Assembly (NCBI GenBank): GCA_934215995.1
Contig: CAKQBC010000044.1
Coordinates: 1 to 11,729, forward strand
From: an uncultured Bacillus sp.
Lineage (GTDB): Bacteria > Bacillota > Bacilli > Bacillales > DSM-1321
Direction: 5' to 3'
DNA length: 11,729 nucleotides
The notes under the pieces were generated by a model, which ran no database searches, was not told the DNA's origin, and saw only the letters and a program-made list of their open reading frames with translations. Below, in pieces: positions 1-7,271 of this stretch. Made by a program: the position numbers and the translations under genes. Numbering within the stretch: position 1 is the first letter of the stretch; each line of letters starts with the position of its first letter.

Positions 1-933
1 ATGATGGGCTTTGATGAAACGGACTGTCTTTGTCTTGCTTCGCATTACAATCGAGTCTGTTTCAACTAGATCTCCGCCAAGGAAGCGGACACCGTCCAGC
101 AAGTCCCCGTTTGAAACGCCTGTTGCTGCAAAGATTGCGTCTTCACCGGATACCAGGTCTTCCAGCTTCAATAATTGCCTTGGATTCTCCAGCCCCATTT
201 CACGGCAGCGATTTTCCTCTTCCGCGTTTTGCGGTATGAGGCGAGCCTGCATATCGCCTCCGAGGCATTTAATGGCAGCAGCTGATATGACCCCTTCAGG
301 AGCTCCGCCTATGCCGACGAATAAATCGATCCCCGTATGAGGAAATGCAGTTGCGATCGAAGCACTTACGTCGCCATCGCCAAACAGGCTGACTCTTGCC
401 CCTTTTGCGCGTATACGCTCAATTATTTCTTGGTGACGTTCCCTTTCTTGGATAATGACATTAAGATCCTGGATGCGTTTATTGTTTGCTTTGGCAACAA
501 TTTCGATCGTTTTTTCGATAGGGTCATCCAGGCTGATCAGTCCTGCGGCATTTTTGCCGACTGCTATCTTCTCCATATACATATCCGGCGCATGAAGCAG
601 TGTCCCTTTATCTGCTGCAGCGATTACAGCCATTGCATTGCTGTGGCCTTTGGCTACAATTGTTGTTCCTTCAAGCGGATCGACAGCGATATCGACCGCC
701 GGCCCATTTCCAGTCCCAAGTTCTTCCCCTATATAAAGCATTGGGGCTTCATCCAGTTCCCCTTCACCGATTACCACTGTTCCTTGCATGTTCACGGAAT
801 CAAACATTTTGCGCATGGCGGTTGTGGCAGCATTGTCCGCTTCATTTTTCTTGCCTCTCCCCATCCATTGAGCGGATGCTAGAGCTGCAGCTTCGGTTAC
901 CCTGACAATTTCCATTGCTAATTCGCGTTCCAA
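1..933 (-). CDS. glpX: Fructose-1,6-bisphosphatase class II (GlpX), 3' end cut by window
   Basis: This is a class II fructose-1,6-bisphosphatase, which hydrolyses fructose 1,6-bisphosphate to fructose 6-phosphate in gluconeogenesis in the cytoplasm. Read on the minus strand, 311 codons are visible. The family's metal and phosphate motifs are present: [10 protein letters not shown] at residues 55-64 and the lithium-sensitive-phosphatase motif DPLEGTT at 85-91, followed later by [15 protein letters not shown] chose the TTG at 933 because the family begins with M-E-R and because GGAGG lies 8 nt upstream; an in-frame ATG at 948 would put that GGAGG inside the gene. The frame is open to base 1 and ends ...VRFIKAHH. 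GlpX proteins are usually about 320-335 residues, so about ten or more are missing beyond the edge. It is transcribed away from the rest of the window. Bacillus can carry more than one glpX paralogue, so equivalence to a particular B. subtilis locus is not certain. Confidence 0.93.
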   Translation of the reverse strand, partial: MERELAMEIVRVTEAAALASAQWMGRGKKNEADNAATTAMRKMFDSVNMQGTVVIGEGELDEAPMLYIGEELGTGNGPAVDIAVDPLEGTTIVAKGHSNAMAVIAAADKGTLLHAPDMYMEKIAVGKNAAGLISLDDPIEKTIEIVAKANNKRIQDLNVIIQERERHQEIIERIRAKGARVSLFGDGDVSASIATAFPHTGIDLFVGIGGAPEGVISAAAIKCLGGDMQARLIPQNAEEENRCREMGLENPRQLLKLEDLVSGEDAIFAATGVSNGDLLDGVRFLGGDLVETDSIVMRSKTKTVRFIKAHH

Positions 934-1256
934 AAAAGATTCCTCCATATTTACAGTTGATATACCTTCCTATTCTACCAAAAATGAGTATATCTTTATA
1001 CAAAAAAATATGTACAATATGATTGTTTTCGCGGCACTCCGTTACCCTTTTTTCTTAATCTGTTATATGGAAGCCTAAAGCAACGGAACCTGGTTGGGAG
1101 TCTGATATTGCTCTCTATTCCATGCAGGGAGACTGTCCGCCTATTAAAGATTTAAATTGTGTGTTATTATCTAAAAATAAGGACTTTTATAAAATAATAT
1201 GCCCGGTTTTTACTGCAACAGTGAGCCGGCCCATCTGTGGAAGGGAAGTAAGAAAC
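934..1256. other. Spacer between divergent glpX and yutE
   Basis: About 320 bases with no supportable gene. Several AT-rich -10-like strings occur, such as TATACT and TAGAAT toward glpX and TATAAA/TAAAAT near 1188-1195 toward yutE, but none has a good -35 at normal spacing, so I call no promoter. CCGTT at about 1039 and AACGG at about 1082 could pair across roughly 40 bases. The frame of yutE stays open upstream to 1122, but no ribosome binding site or family similarity supports a longer protein. Confidence 0.5.
942..946 (-). promoter_or_regulatory. Ribosome binding site that fixes the glpX TTG start
   Basis: GGAGG on the minus strand lies 8 nt before the TTG at 933. It overlaps an in-frame ATG at 948, so the ATG cannot be the start served by this site. 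Confidence 0.6.
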
Positions 1257-1694
1257 ATGTACTTTGTTGATCGCCATAAAATTGAACAGCACTTGCAAGT
1301 TTTAGAAAAGCATATCGGTATATTTAAGCAATCAGACCTTACACAAAGCGATGTCAATTTGTTAGCCCTTGAACGTTTGGCTCAAGTGTTGACGGATAGT
1401 GTGCTTGACGTCGGAAATCTCCTGATTGACGGCTTCATTATGCGCGATCCGGGAAGCTATGATGATATCATTGATATACTATTGGATGAAAAAGTGATAA
1501 CACCTGATATGGAAGGCCAGTTCAAACGTATTTTGCCTCTCAGAAAGATGATTGTGCAGGAGTACCTAGAAATGGACCATGAAAAAATACGATCCATGTT
1601 TCAGGCCAATCTCAATGCATTTGAGCGTTTCCCGGGAATGGTGAGGAACTACTTACAGACAGAACTTGGCCCAGTATCGGCATTCAGGAACTAG
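1257..1694 (+). CDS. yutE: YutE, DUF86/HepT-like protein
   Basis: A 145-residue, mostly helical protein of the DUF86 (UPF0331) family, the fold used by HepT toxins of HepT-MntA systems. The N-terminus MYFVDRHKIE and the stretch DGFIMRDPGSYDDIIDIL (residues 58-75) match what I remember of Bacillus YutE, as does the ending ELGPVSAF. HepT RNases and AMPylation targets carry R-x4-6-H-x-Y; here the equivalent segment is R96-KMIV-Q101-E-Y103, so the His is Gln. No nucleotidyltransferase (MntA) gene lies beside it. The ATG at 1257 was chosen because the family starts there and AAGGGAAG lies just upstream, although this site is weak. It is a single gene closed by a terminator at 1742-1775. Its function is unknown; the missing His and partner make an ordinary toxin role unlikely, which is inference. 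Confidence 0.88.
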   Translation: MYFVDRHKIEQHLQVLEKHIGIFKQSDLTQSDVNLLALERLAQVLTDSVLDVGNLLIDGFIMRDPGSYDDIIDILLDEKVITPDMEGQFKRILPLRKMIVQEYLEMDHEKIRSMFQANLNAFERFPGMVRNYLQTELGPVSAFRN

Positions 1695-1741
1695 TGCTGC
1701 TTTTGGGTACGTGCAGGCAAAATGCCGAAAAATCAATGTGT

Positions 1742-1775
1742 AAAGGAGCATCCTATAAAGAGATGTTCCTTTTTT
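1742..1775 (+). terminator. Intrinsic terminator of yutE
   Basis: AAAGGAGCATC (1742-1752) pairs with GATGTTCCTTT (1762-1772) with one G-U pair and a 9-nt loop, and the T run continues to 1775. Confidence 0.85.
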
Positions 1776-1801
1776 GCTGTAATTTGCTAAGCCGCTGAAA
1801 C

Positions 1802-1830
1802 TTTTCATTTATATACGGCAGATGTAATAT
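1802..1830 (+). promoter_or_regulatory. Possible promoter of yutF
   Basis: TTTTCA (1802-1807) and TAATAT (1825-1830) are 17 nt apart, each matching four of six sigma-A consensus bases. It lies after the yutE terminator and about 60 nt before the yutF start. A small hairpin AGCCT-ggaa-AGGCT (1853-1866) lies between it and the ribosome binding site. Confidence 0.35.
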
Positions 1831-1890
1831 AAGGGTATGTGTAGACCGTACAAGCCTGGAAAGGCTAAAGATGAACAGGAGTGACATTAC

Positions 1891-2655
1891 TTGAAGAAGT
1901 ATAAAGGATTTTTGATCGACCTTGATGGAACAATGTACAGGGGAACCGAAAGAATAGAAGAGGCCGTCCATTTTGTGAATGGCCTGTATGAGAAGGGCCT
2001 TCCATATCTGTTCGTCACGAATAATTCTTCCAGGACGCCTGAGCAGGTTGCAGATAAACTTCGCCAGTTTGATATTAAGGCAGAAGCTGATCAAGTTTTC
2101 ACAACAAGCCAGGCGACCGCCAATTATATGCATGAGCTGAAGCCGGGAGCGTCCGTTTATGTGATTGGTGAGGAAGGCATCCGCACAGCCCTGCGTGAAA
2201 AAGGATTTACATTTGCAGAAGAGAATCCAGACTTTGTTGTCACAGGGATTGACCGGGACATCAATTATGAAAAATTGGCGCTGGCATGCTTAGGCGTGCG
2301 CAATGGTGCCAGGTTCATCTCCACAAACGGGGATATTGCCATTCCGACAGAAAGAGGGCTGATGCCGGGGAATGGCGCATTGACTTCAGTGGTGGCTGTT
2401 TCAACAGGGGTTCAGCCAACGTTTATCGGCAAGCCTGAAAACATCATCATGGAGCAGGCATTGGAAGTGCTCGGCACGAGCAAAGAAGAAACGCTGATGA
2501 TCGGCGATAACTATGATACCGACATAATGGCGGGCATGAACGCCGGGATGGATACATTGCTGGTCCATACAGGCGTTACGACACCGGAACTATTGAAGGG
2601 CTATAAGATACAGCCGACGCATGTGATTGAATCGCTTCATTTATTCAGCATGTAA
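1891..2655 (+). CDS. yutF: YutF, HAD-superfamily (NagD-like) phosphatase
   Basis: A 254-residue HAD phosphatase of the NagD/AraL class, a soluble enzyme expected to hydrolyse small phosphate esters such as sugar or nucleoside monophosphates; the true substrate cannot be read from sequence. All four HAD motifs are visible. Motif I is D10-L-D12-GT with the nucleophile D10, motif II is T43-NN, motif III is K181 in FIGKPE, and motif IV is GDNYDTD with D206 and D211. The long middle part between motifs II and III is the C2-type cap typical of NagD. The start is a TTG at 1891, set by AGGAG at 1877-1881 with a 9-nt spacer and by the family N-terminus KxYKGxLIDLDGT. Length is normal for the family. 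The gene has its own terminator at 2668-2705 and follows yutE as in Bacillus. Confidence 0.94.
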   Translation: MKKYKGFLIDLDGTMYRGTERIEEAVHFVNGLYEKGLPYLFVTNNSSRTPEQVADKLRQFDIKAEADQVFTTSQATANYMHELKPGASVYVIGEEGIRTALREKGFTFAEENPDFVVTGIDRDINYEKLALACLGVRNGARFISTNGDIAIPTERGLMPGNGALTSVVAVSTGVQPTFIGKPENIIMEQALEVLGTSKEETLMIGDNYDTDIMAGMNAGMDTLLVHTGVTTPELLKGYKIQPTHVIESLHLFSM

Positions 2656-2667
2656 GGGCTGCAGAAT

Positions 2668-2705
2668 AAAACATACCAGCTGCATTAGCCGCTGGTATGT
2701 TTTTT
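2668..2705 (+). terminator. Intrinsic terminator of yutF
   Basis: AAAACATACCAGC (2668-2680) pairs perfectly with GCTGGTATGTTTT (2691-2703) around a 10-nt loop, and six Ts run from 2700 to 2705. Confidence 0.9.
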
Positions 2706-2721
2706 ATTTGTGTACACGGCA

Positions 2722-2755
2722 ACTCATTTCCATTTTGTGTTAAAATCAAATGAGT
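2722..2755 (+). promoter_or_regulatory. Extended -10 promoter inside an inverted repeat, before the small membrane gene
   Basis: TGTTAAAAT (2738-2746) fits an extended -10 (TGn plus TAAAAT) without a recognisable -35. ACTCATTT (2722-2729) and AAATGAGT (2748-2755) are perfect inverted repeats flanking it, with a second inner pair ATTTT/AAAAT. The dyad could be a repressor site or chance AT-rich symmetry. No regulator is identified. Confidence 0.35.
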
Positions 2756-2782
2756 GAAAAGCAGTGATTATGTTTACCAGAA

Positions 2783-2787
2783 GGAGG
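2783..2787 (+). promoter_or_regulatory. Ribosome binding site fixing the small membrane gene's TTG start
   Basis: AAGGAGG (2781-2787) is a near-perfect Shine-Dalgarno sequence 8 nt before the TTG at 2796. It falls inside the longer open frame beginning at 2754, which has no such site, so the shorter protein is preferred. Confidence 0.75.
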
Positions 2788-2795
2788 AGCGGGCA

Positions 2796-2942
2796 TTGCT
2801 GAGGTTCATTGATGATTTACGTGGAGCTATAATGGATTTTATAAAAGGTATCTTCGGATTGCTGGGCTACTTCCTTGCCGGATTCATCATTGTTTCTGTT
2901 TTTATGTACTTGATTGTCTGGGGATTCGGCTTATTTCAATAA
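2796..2942 (+). CDS. Unrecognised 48-residue single-span membrane protein
   Basis: I do not recognise this protein. It has 48 residues: a short charged N-terminus (MLRFIDDLRGAIMDF, with two Arg and three Asp) and then a hydrophobic stretch from about residue 18 to 45 containing FLAGFIIVSVFMYLIVWGFG, long enough for one membrane helix. It ends GLFQ almost immediately after the helix. The TTG start is supported by AAGGAGG at ideal spacing. The gene has a candidate extended -10 promoter upstream and a strong terminator downstream, so it looks like a real, independent transcription unit rather than a leftover frame. It lies between yutF and the convergent yutG. There are no cysteines, lipobox or catalytic motif. 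Possible roles such as membrane-complex accessory peptide are guesswork. Confidence 0.65.
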   Translation: MLRFIDDLRGAIMDFIKGIFGLLGYFLAGFIIVSVFMYLIVWGFGLFQ

Positions 2943-2975
2943 GTGCATCCTATCCTTTTGGCAGGAAACTGCCGA

Positions 2976-3007
2976 ACAAAAAAGCTTGGTCTCCCAAGCT
3001 TTTTTGT
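2976..3007. terminator. Bidirectional terminator between small membrane gene and yutG
   Basis: ACAAAAAAGCTTGG (2976-2989) pairs perfectly with CCAAGCTTTTTTGT (2994-3007) around a TCTC loop. Six Ts follow the GC core on the plus strand and six on the minus strand, so it can end both converging transcripts. Confidence 0.9.
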
Positions 3008-3032
3008 GTTTTCCACAGATGCCTTTTGTTCT

Positions 3033-3530
3033 TTATTCCACATTCCTTGCTCTATGGGCCAATCTGCTGGATGCTGCGGCGGCAATCGCACCGACGATGT
3101 CATCAAGGAATGTATGGCAATGGCCGGAAGATTTATCATTCAGCTGTTTTAAGATGCCTGGCTTCTGTTTGTCGATATAGCCGTAATTCGTGAATCCGAT
3201 GGAGCCATATACATTTACGATGGAGAAGGCCAATATTTCATCCACGCCATATAAGCCTTCATCTGTCTCAATGATATTCTGCAAAGGCTGCTCCAGTAAT
3301 TTCTTTTCTGCCAGTATATCAAGCTGGATGCCAGTCAGGATCGCATTCTGGACCTCCCGTTTGGAAATCACTCTTTCTACATTATGGAGACACTCATCAA
3401 ATTGAAGATTTTCATGGTAAGCCTTCTGCAGGTACAGGACAAGCTCGGCGATATCTTCAGTTGTAACGCCTCTTTCTTTCAGCCAGTGCCTTGCAGTCGT
3501 CTCTGTTAAATCAAACGCATTATTTTTCAT
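3033..3530 (-). CDS. yutG: YutG, PgpA-domain (phosphatidylglycerophosphatase A-like) protein
   Basis: A 165-residue protein with a PgpA-like domain, the family of E. coli phosphatidylglycerophosphatase A, which removes the phosphate from phosphatidylglycerol phosphate. The signature near the C-terminus, GHCHTFLDDIVGAIAAAAS, carries the paired Asp that the family uses for metal binding, and the preceding segment EILAFSIVNVYGSIGFTNYG fits the domain. Unlike E. coli PgpA it lacks clear multiple membrane helices, as I recall for Bacillus YutG, so the true substrate is uncertain. The ATG at 3530 has AGGTGA 7 nt upstream. It is a lone minus-strand gene that converges on the small membrane gene and diverges from yutH; the terminator at 2976-3007 serves it. 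Confidence 0.85.
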   Translation of the reverse strand: MKNNAFDLTETTARHWLKERGVTTEDIAELVLYLQKAYHENLQFDECLHNVERVISKREVQNAILTGIQLDILAEKKLLEQPLQNIIETDEGLYGVDEILAFSIVNVYGSIGFTNYGYIDKQKPGILKQLNDKSSGHCHTFLDDIVGAIAAAASSRLAHRARNVE

Positions 3531-3761
3531 GCTTTTTCACCTGATTCTTTACGTTTTATTTTTAAGGAAATCTTCTTACTATCCTATGCATAATGGTTCT
3601 TTGCCGTAACCTTCCTATAGAAGGAAGGTGAGCTCGGACAGTGAACGCCCGCTTGCTTTCTTTGGGTTCTTTTGTTCGTAAAAAGAACCGCCTGTTCATA
3701 TATATGTAATAGAATGTCCGAAAAAAGCGGATTTAACCAAATTGAAGGGGGTACTGCAAAT
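3531..3761. other. Divergent spacer yutG/yutH with two inverted repeats
   Basis: ACCTTCC (3609-3615) pairs with GGAAGGT (3623-3629), and GGTTCTTTT (3665-3673) pairs perfectly with AAAAGAACC (3681-3689). CATATATA at 3697-3704 resembles a sporulation sigma-E/sigma-K type -10, which would suit a coat gene, but I see no convincing -35. A 22-codon GTG-started frame (3641-3709) preceded by AAGGAAGGTGA also lies here. Confidence 0.4.
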
Positions 3762-4775
3762 ATGCTGCAGGAAGTGATTATGAGGAATTATGGGATTATG
3801 ATGGAGCAGCAGGGAGCCTTCCACGAACGTTATGAGCAATTCTTGGCGGGTCCGTTTCTATATACAGTTGTGCCTGTAAGTGAGGACATCGACGAAGAGG
3901 AATTGACTGAGCGGCTGAAGCTTTCCCAATTCATGAAGCAGCAGGGGGATCGGCAGGTAGGAACGTTTATGCTCTCACGCGAGGGGACCTTCCTGTCTGA
4001 AAACGAAGGCAAGCTGTTCATTCTATTGGAGAGTGAGCCTTTAGCGGAAATGCAGCATCTGAATCAGCCGCTGGGCTTGCAGCTGGCGGAATTCCATGAG
4101 CATGGCCGGTCGTTTGCGGAACCCTTGAATGCATGTTCCCGGATCGGCAAATGGAAGGAAATGTGGGAGACAAGGCTCGATACACTTGAGTCATTGTGGA
4201 AGGATAAGCTGCATTCGCAGCCGAATAATGAATTTGAAAGGCTGTTTGTCGATTCCTTCCCTTATTTTTTATCGATGGGTGAGAATGCCATTCAATATTT
4301 GGTCGATTGTGAGATTGATGAACAGCCAGCAGAATCCGATGCGGGCACCATTTGCCATGAGCGTTTCTTTAACGAAACATGGCGGGGGGCATACCTGTTC
4401 AAGAATCCGTTTGATTGGGTATTCGACCATCCGAGCAGGGATATAGGCGAGTGGATGAGGCAGGTAAGCCAGCAGTATCCGAATACCTATCAGCCGGCTG
4501 TTGTCCAGTTCATGAGGGAATATCAATATTATCTCCCATACAGTGCCTTCTCCTGGCGTCTGTTGTATGCCCGCCTCCTGTTTCCGGTCCATTACGTTGA
4601 AACAGTGGAGAATTATTATATCACCGGAAATCAGGGGGAAAAGAAGGAGCTCTTTGAATTTCTGCAGAAGGTGACAAAAAGAACAGGCTTGTATGAAGAG
4701 TTTTTAAGCGGTTTTTATGAGCTTCATGGTGTGCCTGTCACAAGACTGGGCATCCCGGCAGTCGATTGGCTCTAG
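3762..4775 (+). CDS. yutH: YutH, spore coat-associated protein (CotS-type kinase fold)
   Basis: A 337-residue protein of the YutH/CotS spore coat family, which has the aminoglycoside-phosphotransferase kinase fold and is made during sporulation. The N-lobe region holds FILLESEPL and GLQLAEFHEHGRSF (residues 105-118). In the region corresponding to the catalytic loop H-G-D-F of APH kinases it reads H199-E-R-F202, so the catalytic Asp appears to be Arg. The later metal-binding segment is retained in reduced form as WVFDHPSRDIGEW (219-231). This points to a non-catalytic structural role, by inference. The ATG at 3762 was chosen because AAGGGGG lies 10 nt upstream; the frame is open further 5' but without a ribosome binding site. 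It directly precedes the threonine operon with no terminator seen between, but hom has its own promoter. A sporulation-type promoter is possible near 3697. Confidence 0.85.
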   Translation: MLQEVIMRNYGIMMEQQGAFHERYEQFLAGPFLYTVVPVSEDIDEEELTERLKLSQFMKQQGDRQVGTFMLSREGTFLSENEGKLFILLESEPLAEMQHLNQPLGLQLAEFHEHGRSFAEPLNACSRIGKWKEMWETRLDTLESLWKDKLHSQPNNEFERLFVDSFPYFLSMGENAIQYLVDCEIDEQPAESDAGTICHERFFNETWRGAYLFKNPFDWVFDHPSRDIGEWMRQVSQQYPNTYQPAVVQFMREYQYYLPYSAFSWRLLYARLLFPVHYVETVENYYITGNQGEKKELFEFLQKVTKRTGLYEEFLSGFYELHGVPVTRLGIPAVDWL

Positions 4776-4790
4776 AATTTTCTTTAAATA
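4776..4790 (+). promoter_or_regulatory. CodY-box-like sequence upstream of hom
   Basis: AATTTTCTTTAAATA matches the CodY consensus AATTTTCWGAAAATT at 12 of 15 positions. It begins right after the yutH stop codon, about 45 bp before the hom -35. CodY is the known branched-chain amino acid and GTP sensing repressor of Bacillus. In AT-rich spacers such matches also occur by chance. Confidence 0.35.
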
Positions 4791-4835
4791 TCTGTACAAT
4801 AGATGTAAATAGATTATTTCTGTATTTTTTGACTA

Positions 4836-4864
4836 TTGAAAAAGTTAGACAGAAAGCATATAAT
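4836..4864 (+). promoter_or_regulatory. Sigma-A promoter of the hom-thrC-thrB operon
   Basis: TTGAAA (4836-4841) and a perfect TATAAT (4859-4864) are 17 nt apart. Transcription should start near 4871, giving a leader of about 47 nt. TTGACT at 4829 is closer to a -35 consensus but is 24 nt from the -10, too far. Confidence 0.8.
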
Positions 4865-4917
4865 GTCTTTTATACAAAAACAATTGTTTTTTATAGAAGA
4901 ACAGTGGGGGTTTTAAT

Positions 4918-6213
4918 ATGGAAGCTATTTCAATCGGTTTGCTGGGGCTTGGGACAGTCGGAACGGGAGTCGTCCAGATTATCAGGAATCATCAGGATAA
5001 GCTTATGCATCAGATCGGATGTCCGGTCAATATAAAAAAAGTCCTTGTGATGGACCTGGATAAGGACAGGGGGGAAGCGACCGACAGAAGCCTTCTGACA
5101 AACAATCCTGCTGAAATCCTGGAGGATCCTGAGATTGACGTCATCATCGAGGTGATGGGCGGGATTGAAGAAACAAGGGCCCATCTGCTGAAAGCCCTGC
5201 AGAACAAAAAACACATTGTGACTGCAAACAAAGACCTTATGGCGTTATATGGGCCTGAACTTTTGTCTGAAGCAACGAAAAATGGCTGCGATCTTTTTTA
5301 TGAGGCAAGCGTAGCGGGAGGAATCCCGATTCTTCGCGGCCTCGTCGACGGGCTTGCATCGGATCGTGTGAAAAAAATGATGGGGATCGTCAACGGAACG
5401 ACTAATTTTATCCTCACGAAAATGAGCAAGTTCGGAAGCCCTTATGATGAGGTACTGGCTGAGGCGCAAAGATTGGGTTATGCTGAAAGTGACCCGTCGG
5501 CTGATGTAGATGGATTGGATGCAGCGAGAAAGATGGCGATCCTCGCAACCCTCGGTTTTTCTATGAACATAGATTTAGCGGATGTAAGTGTCAAGGGAAT
5601 CACAGAAATAACGGAAGAAGACCTGGATTACAGCAAGCGTCTTGGCTATACAATGAAGTTGATCGGCATCGCGGCAAGGGACGGGGACAAAGTGGAAGTG
5701 AGCGTCCAGCCAACATTATTGAATGACAATCATCCGCTGGCAGGAGTAAATGACGAATACAATGCCGTATATGTATATGGTGAAGCGGTTGGGGAAACGA
5801 TGTTTTACGGCCCGGGCGCCGGAAGCCTCCCGACAGCAACCGCCGTTGTATCCGATTTAGTGAATGTCATGAAAAATATGCGTCTTGGCGTAAATGGAAG
5901 CAGTGCGGTTGCCCCTCAATATGAGAAAAATTTGAAGTCGCCAAATGAAATACACTCGAAATTCTTCCTGCGCCTTCATGTGAAGGATGAAGTCGGCGTG
6001 TTCGCATCCATCACTACACTGTTCTCAGAGCATGACGTAAGTTTTGAAAAAATCCTGCAGCTGCCGCTCGAAAAGGGCTTCTCAGAGATAGTGCTTGTCA
6101 CTCATAAGGCGTCATTGAAGGACTTTGAAGATGTACTCCAGGAACTGGAGGAAAATAGATTGGTAAAAGCAATCAAGAGCTGTTACCGAGTTGAAGGGAA
6201 TGGAGTCAGATGA
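4918..6213 (+). CDS. hom: Homoserine dehydrogenase
   Basis: Homoserine dehydrogenase reduces aspartate semialdehyde to homoserine with NAD(P)H, the branch-point step toward threonine and methionine. The protein has 431 residues, normal for the Gram-positive form with a C-terminal ACT domain. The dinucleotide-binding loop GLGTVGTG is at residues 10-17, ANKDL with K105 follows, then [16 protein letters not shown], and the substrate-site segment [15 protein letters not shown] with the conserved Lys at 205. The ACT domain begins near residue 348 ([17 protein letters not shown]) and runs to about 427, which usually gives threonine feedback control. The ATG at 4918 follows AGTGGGGG by 7 nt. It is the first gene of the operon, with a sigma-A promoter at 4836-4864, and its stop codon overlaps the thrC start (ATGA). 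Confidence 0.98.
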   Translation: MEAISIGLLGLGTVGTGVVQIIRNHQDKLMHQIGCPVNIKKVLVMDLDKDRGEATDRSLLTNNPAEILEDPEIDVIIEVMGGIEETRAHLLKALQNKKHIVTANKDLMALYGPELLSEATKNGCDLFYEASVAGGIPILRGLVDGLASDRVKKMMGIVNGTTNFILTKMSKFGSPYDEVLAEAQRLGYAESDPSADVDGLDAARKMAILATLGFSMNIDLADVSVKGITEITEEDLDYSKRLGYTMKLIGIAARDGDKVEVSVQPTLLNDNHPLAGVNDEYNAVYVYGEAVGETMFYGPGAGSLPTATAVVSDLVNVMKNMRLGVNGSSAVAPQYEKNLKSPNEIHSKFFLRLHVKDEVGVFASITTLFSEHDVSFEKILQLPLEKGFSEIVLVTHKASLKDFEDVLQELEENRLVKAIKSCYRVEGNGVR

Positions 6214-7271
6214 GTTGGAAAGGCCTAATACAGCAATATAAGGACTATTTGCCGGTAACAGAGTCAACACCAGGGCTCACGCTTTTGGAAGGAAATACGC
6301 CCCTTTTGAAATGTGAACGATTATCCGAACAATTGGGGATTGAATTATACGTTAAATATGAAGGAGCCAATCCTACCGGGTCTTTTAAGGACCGTGGCAT
6401 GGTGATGGCTGTTGCGAAAGCGAAAGAGGAAGGAAGCGATGCAATCATCTGTGCTTCTACAGGTAATACATCCGCTGCTGCTGCAGCCTACGCTGCCCGT
6501 GCCGGTTTGAGGTGCATCGTCATCATCCCTGACGGAAAAATTGCGATGGGCAAACTTGCCCAAGCGGTCATGTACGGGGCTGAAATAGTGGCAATCGACG
6601 GGAACTTCGACCATGCGCTCAAAATTGTCCGGAGCATCAGCGAGAAGTCTCCTATTACTCTCGTGAACTCTGTGAATCCTTACCGGATTGAAGGGCAGAA
6701 GACGGCTGCCTTCGAAATTTGCGATGTGCTTGGGGACGCGCCTGATGTACTGGCCATTCCGGTAGGCAATGCCGGGAACATTACAGCCTACTGGAAAGGT
6801 TTCAAGGAATACCATGAAGCCAAAGGAACGAAACTCCCTGAAATGAGAGGGTTCGAAGCGGAAGGAGCAGCCGCGATTGTTCGCGGAATGGTTATTGATG
6901 AACCGGAGACGATTGCAACTGCCATCAGAATCGGAAATCCGGCCAGTTGGGACTTTGCCGTCAGAGCGGCAGAGGAATCCAAAGGTAAAATCGATGAAGT
7001 ATCGGATAAGGAAATTCTGTATGCCTATAAATTGCTCGCACGGACCGAAGGGATTTTTGCTGAGCCTGGCTCGTGTGCAAGCATTGCCGGATTGCTGAAA
7101 CAATTGCAATCAGGTGAAATCAAGAAAGGTTCGAAAGTGGTGGCTGTCCTGACGGGGAATGGCCTGAAAGACCCTACAACCGCTGTTGAATTCAGTGAAG
7201 TTAAACCAGTCGTCCTGCCGACTGATGAAGAAGAAATACTTGAGCATATCAAAGGTCTGGCAAAGGCATGA
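6210..7271 (+). CDS. thrC: Threonine synthase
   Basis: Threonine synthase is a pyridoxal-phosphate enzyme that turns O-phosphohomoserine into threonine and phosphate. The protein has 353 residues, the usual length for the short bacterial form. The PLP lysine is K60 in [10 protein letters not shown] (54-63). The substrate loop STGNTSAA is at 83-90, the phosphate-binding loop GNAGN at 186-190, and LTGNGLKDP at 314-322. The ATG at 6210 overlaps the hom stop by four bases (ATGA), and GGAG lies a few bases upstream inside hom, so translation is probably coupled. Its own end overlaps thrB the same way. No missing catalytic residue or frameshift is seen. Confidence 0.98.
   Translation: MSWKGLIQQYKDYLPVTESTPGLTLLEGNTPLLKCERLSEQLGIELYVKYEGANPTGSFKDRGMVMAVAKAKEEGSDAIICASTGNTSAAAAAYAARAGLRCIVIIPDGKIAMGKLAQAVMYGAEIVAIDGNFDHALKIVRSISEKSPITLVNSVNPYRIEGQKTAAFEICDVLGDAPDVLAIPVGNAGNITAYWKGFKEYHEAKGTKLPEMRGFEAEGAAAIVRGMVIDEPETIATAIRIGNPASWDFAVRAAEESKGKIDEVSDKEILYAYKLLARTEGIFAEPGSCASIAGLLKQLQSGEIKKGSKVVAVLTGNGLKDPTTAVEFSEVKPVVLPTDEEEILEHIKGLAKA

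Noticed and set aside
337..882. 181-codon open frame on the plus strand across glpX
   Set aside because: It is antisense to clear GlpX motifs, has no ribosome binding site, and its protein is Cys/Phe-rich without recognisable features.
1122..1256. 45-codon N-terminal extension of yutE
   Set aside because: No ribosome binding site precedes 1122, the composition is unlike YutE, and the family begins at MYFVDR.
1257..1694. yutE as half of a HepT-MntA toxin-antitoxin pair
   Set aside because: No nucleotidyltransferase gene is adjacent and the His of the active-site motif is replaced by Gln.
4829..4864. TTGACT at 4829 as the hom -35
   Set aside because: It is 24 nt from the TATAAT; TTGAAA at 4836 has the normal 17-nt spacing.
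6345..7109. 254-codon open frame on the minus strand inside thrC
   Set aside because: It lies entirely antisense to conserved threonine synthase motifs and its protein has atypical composition; it is a frame shadow.
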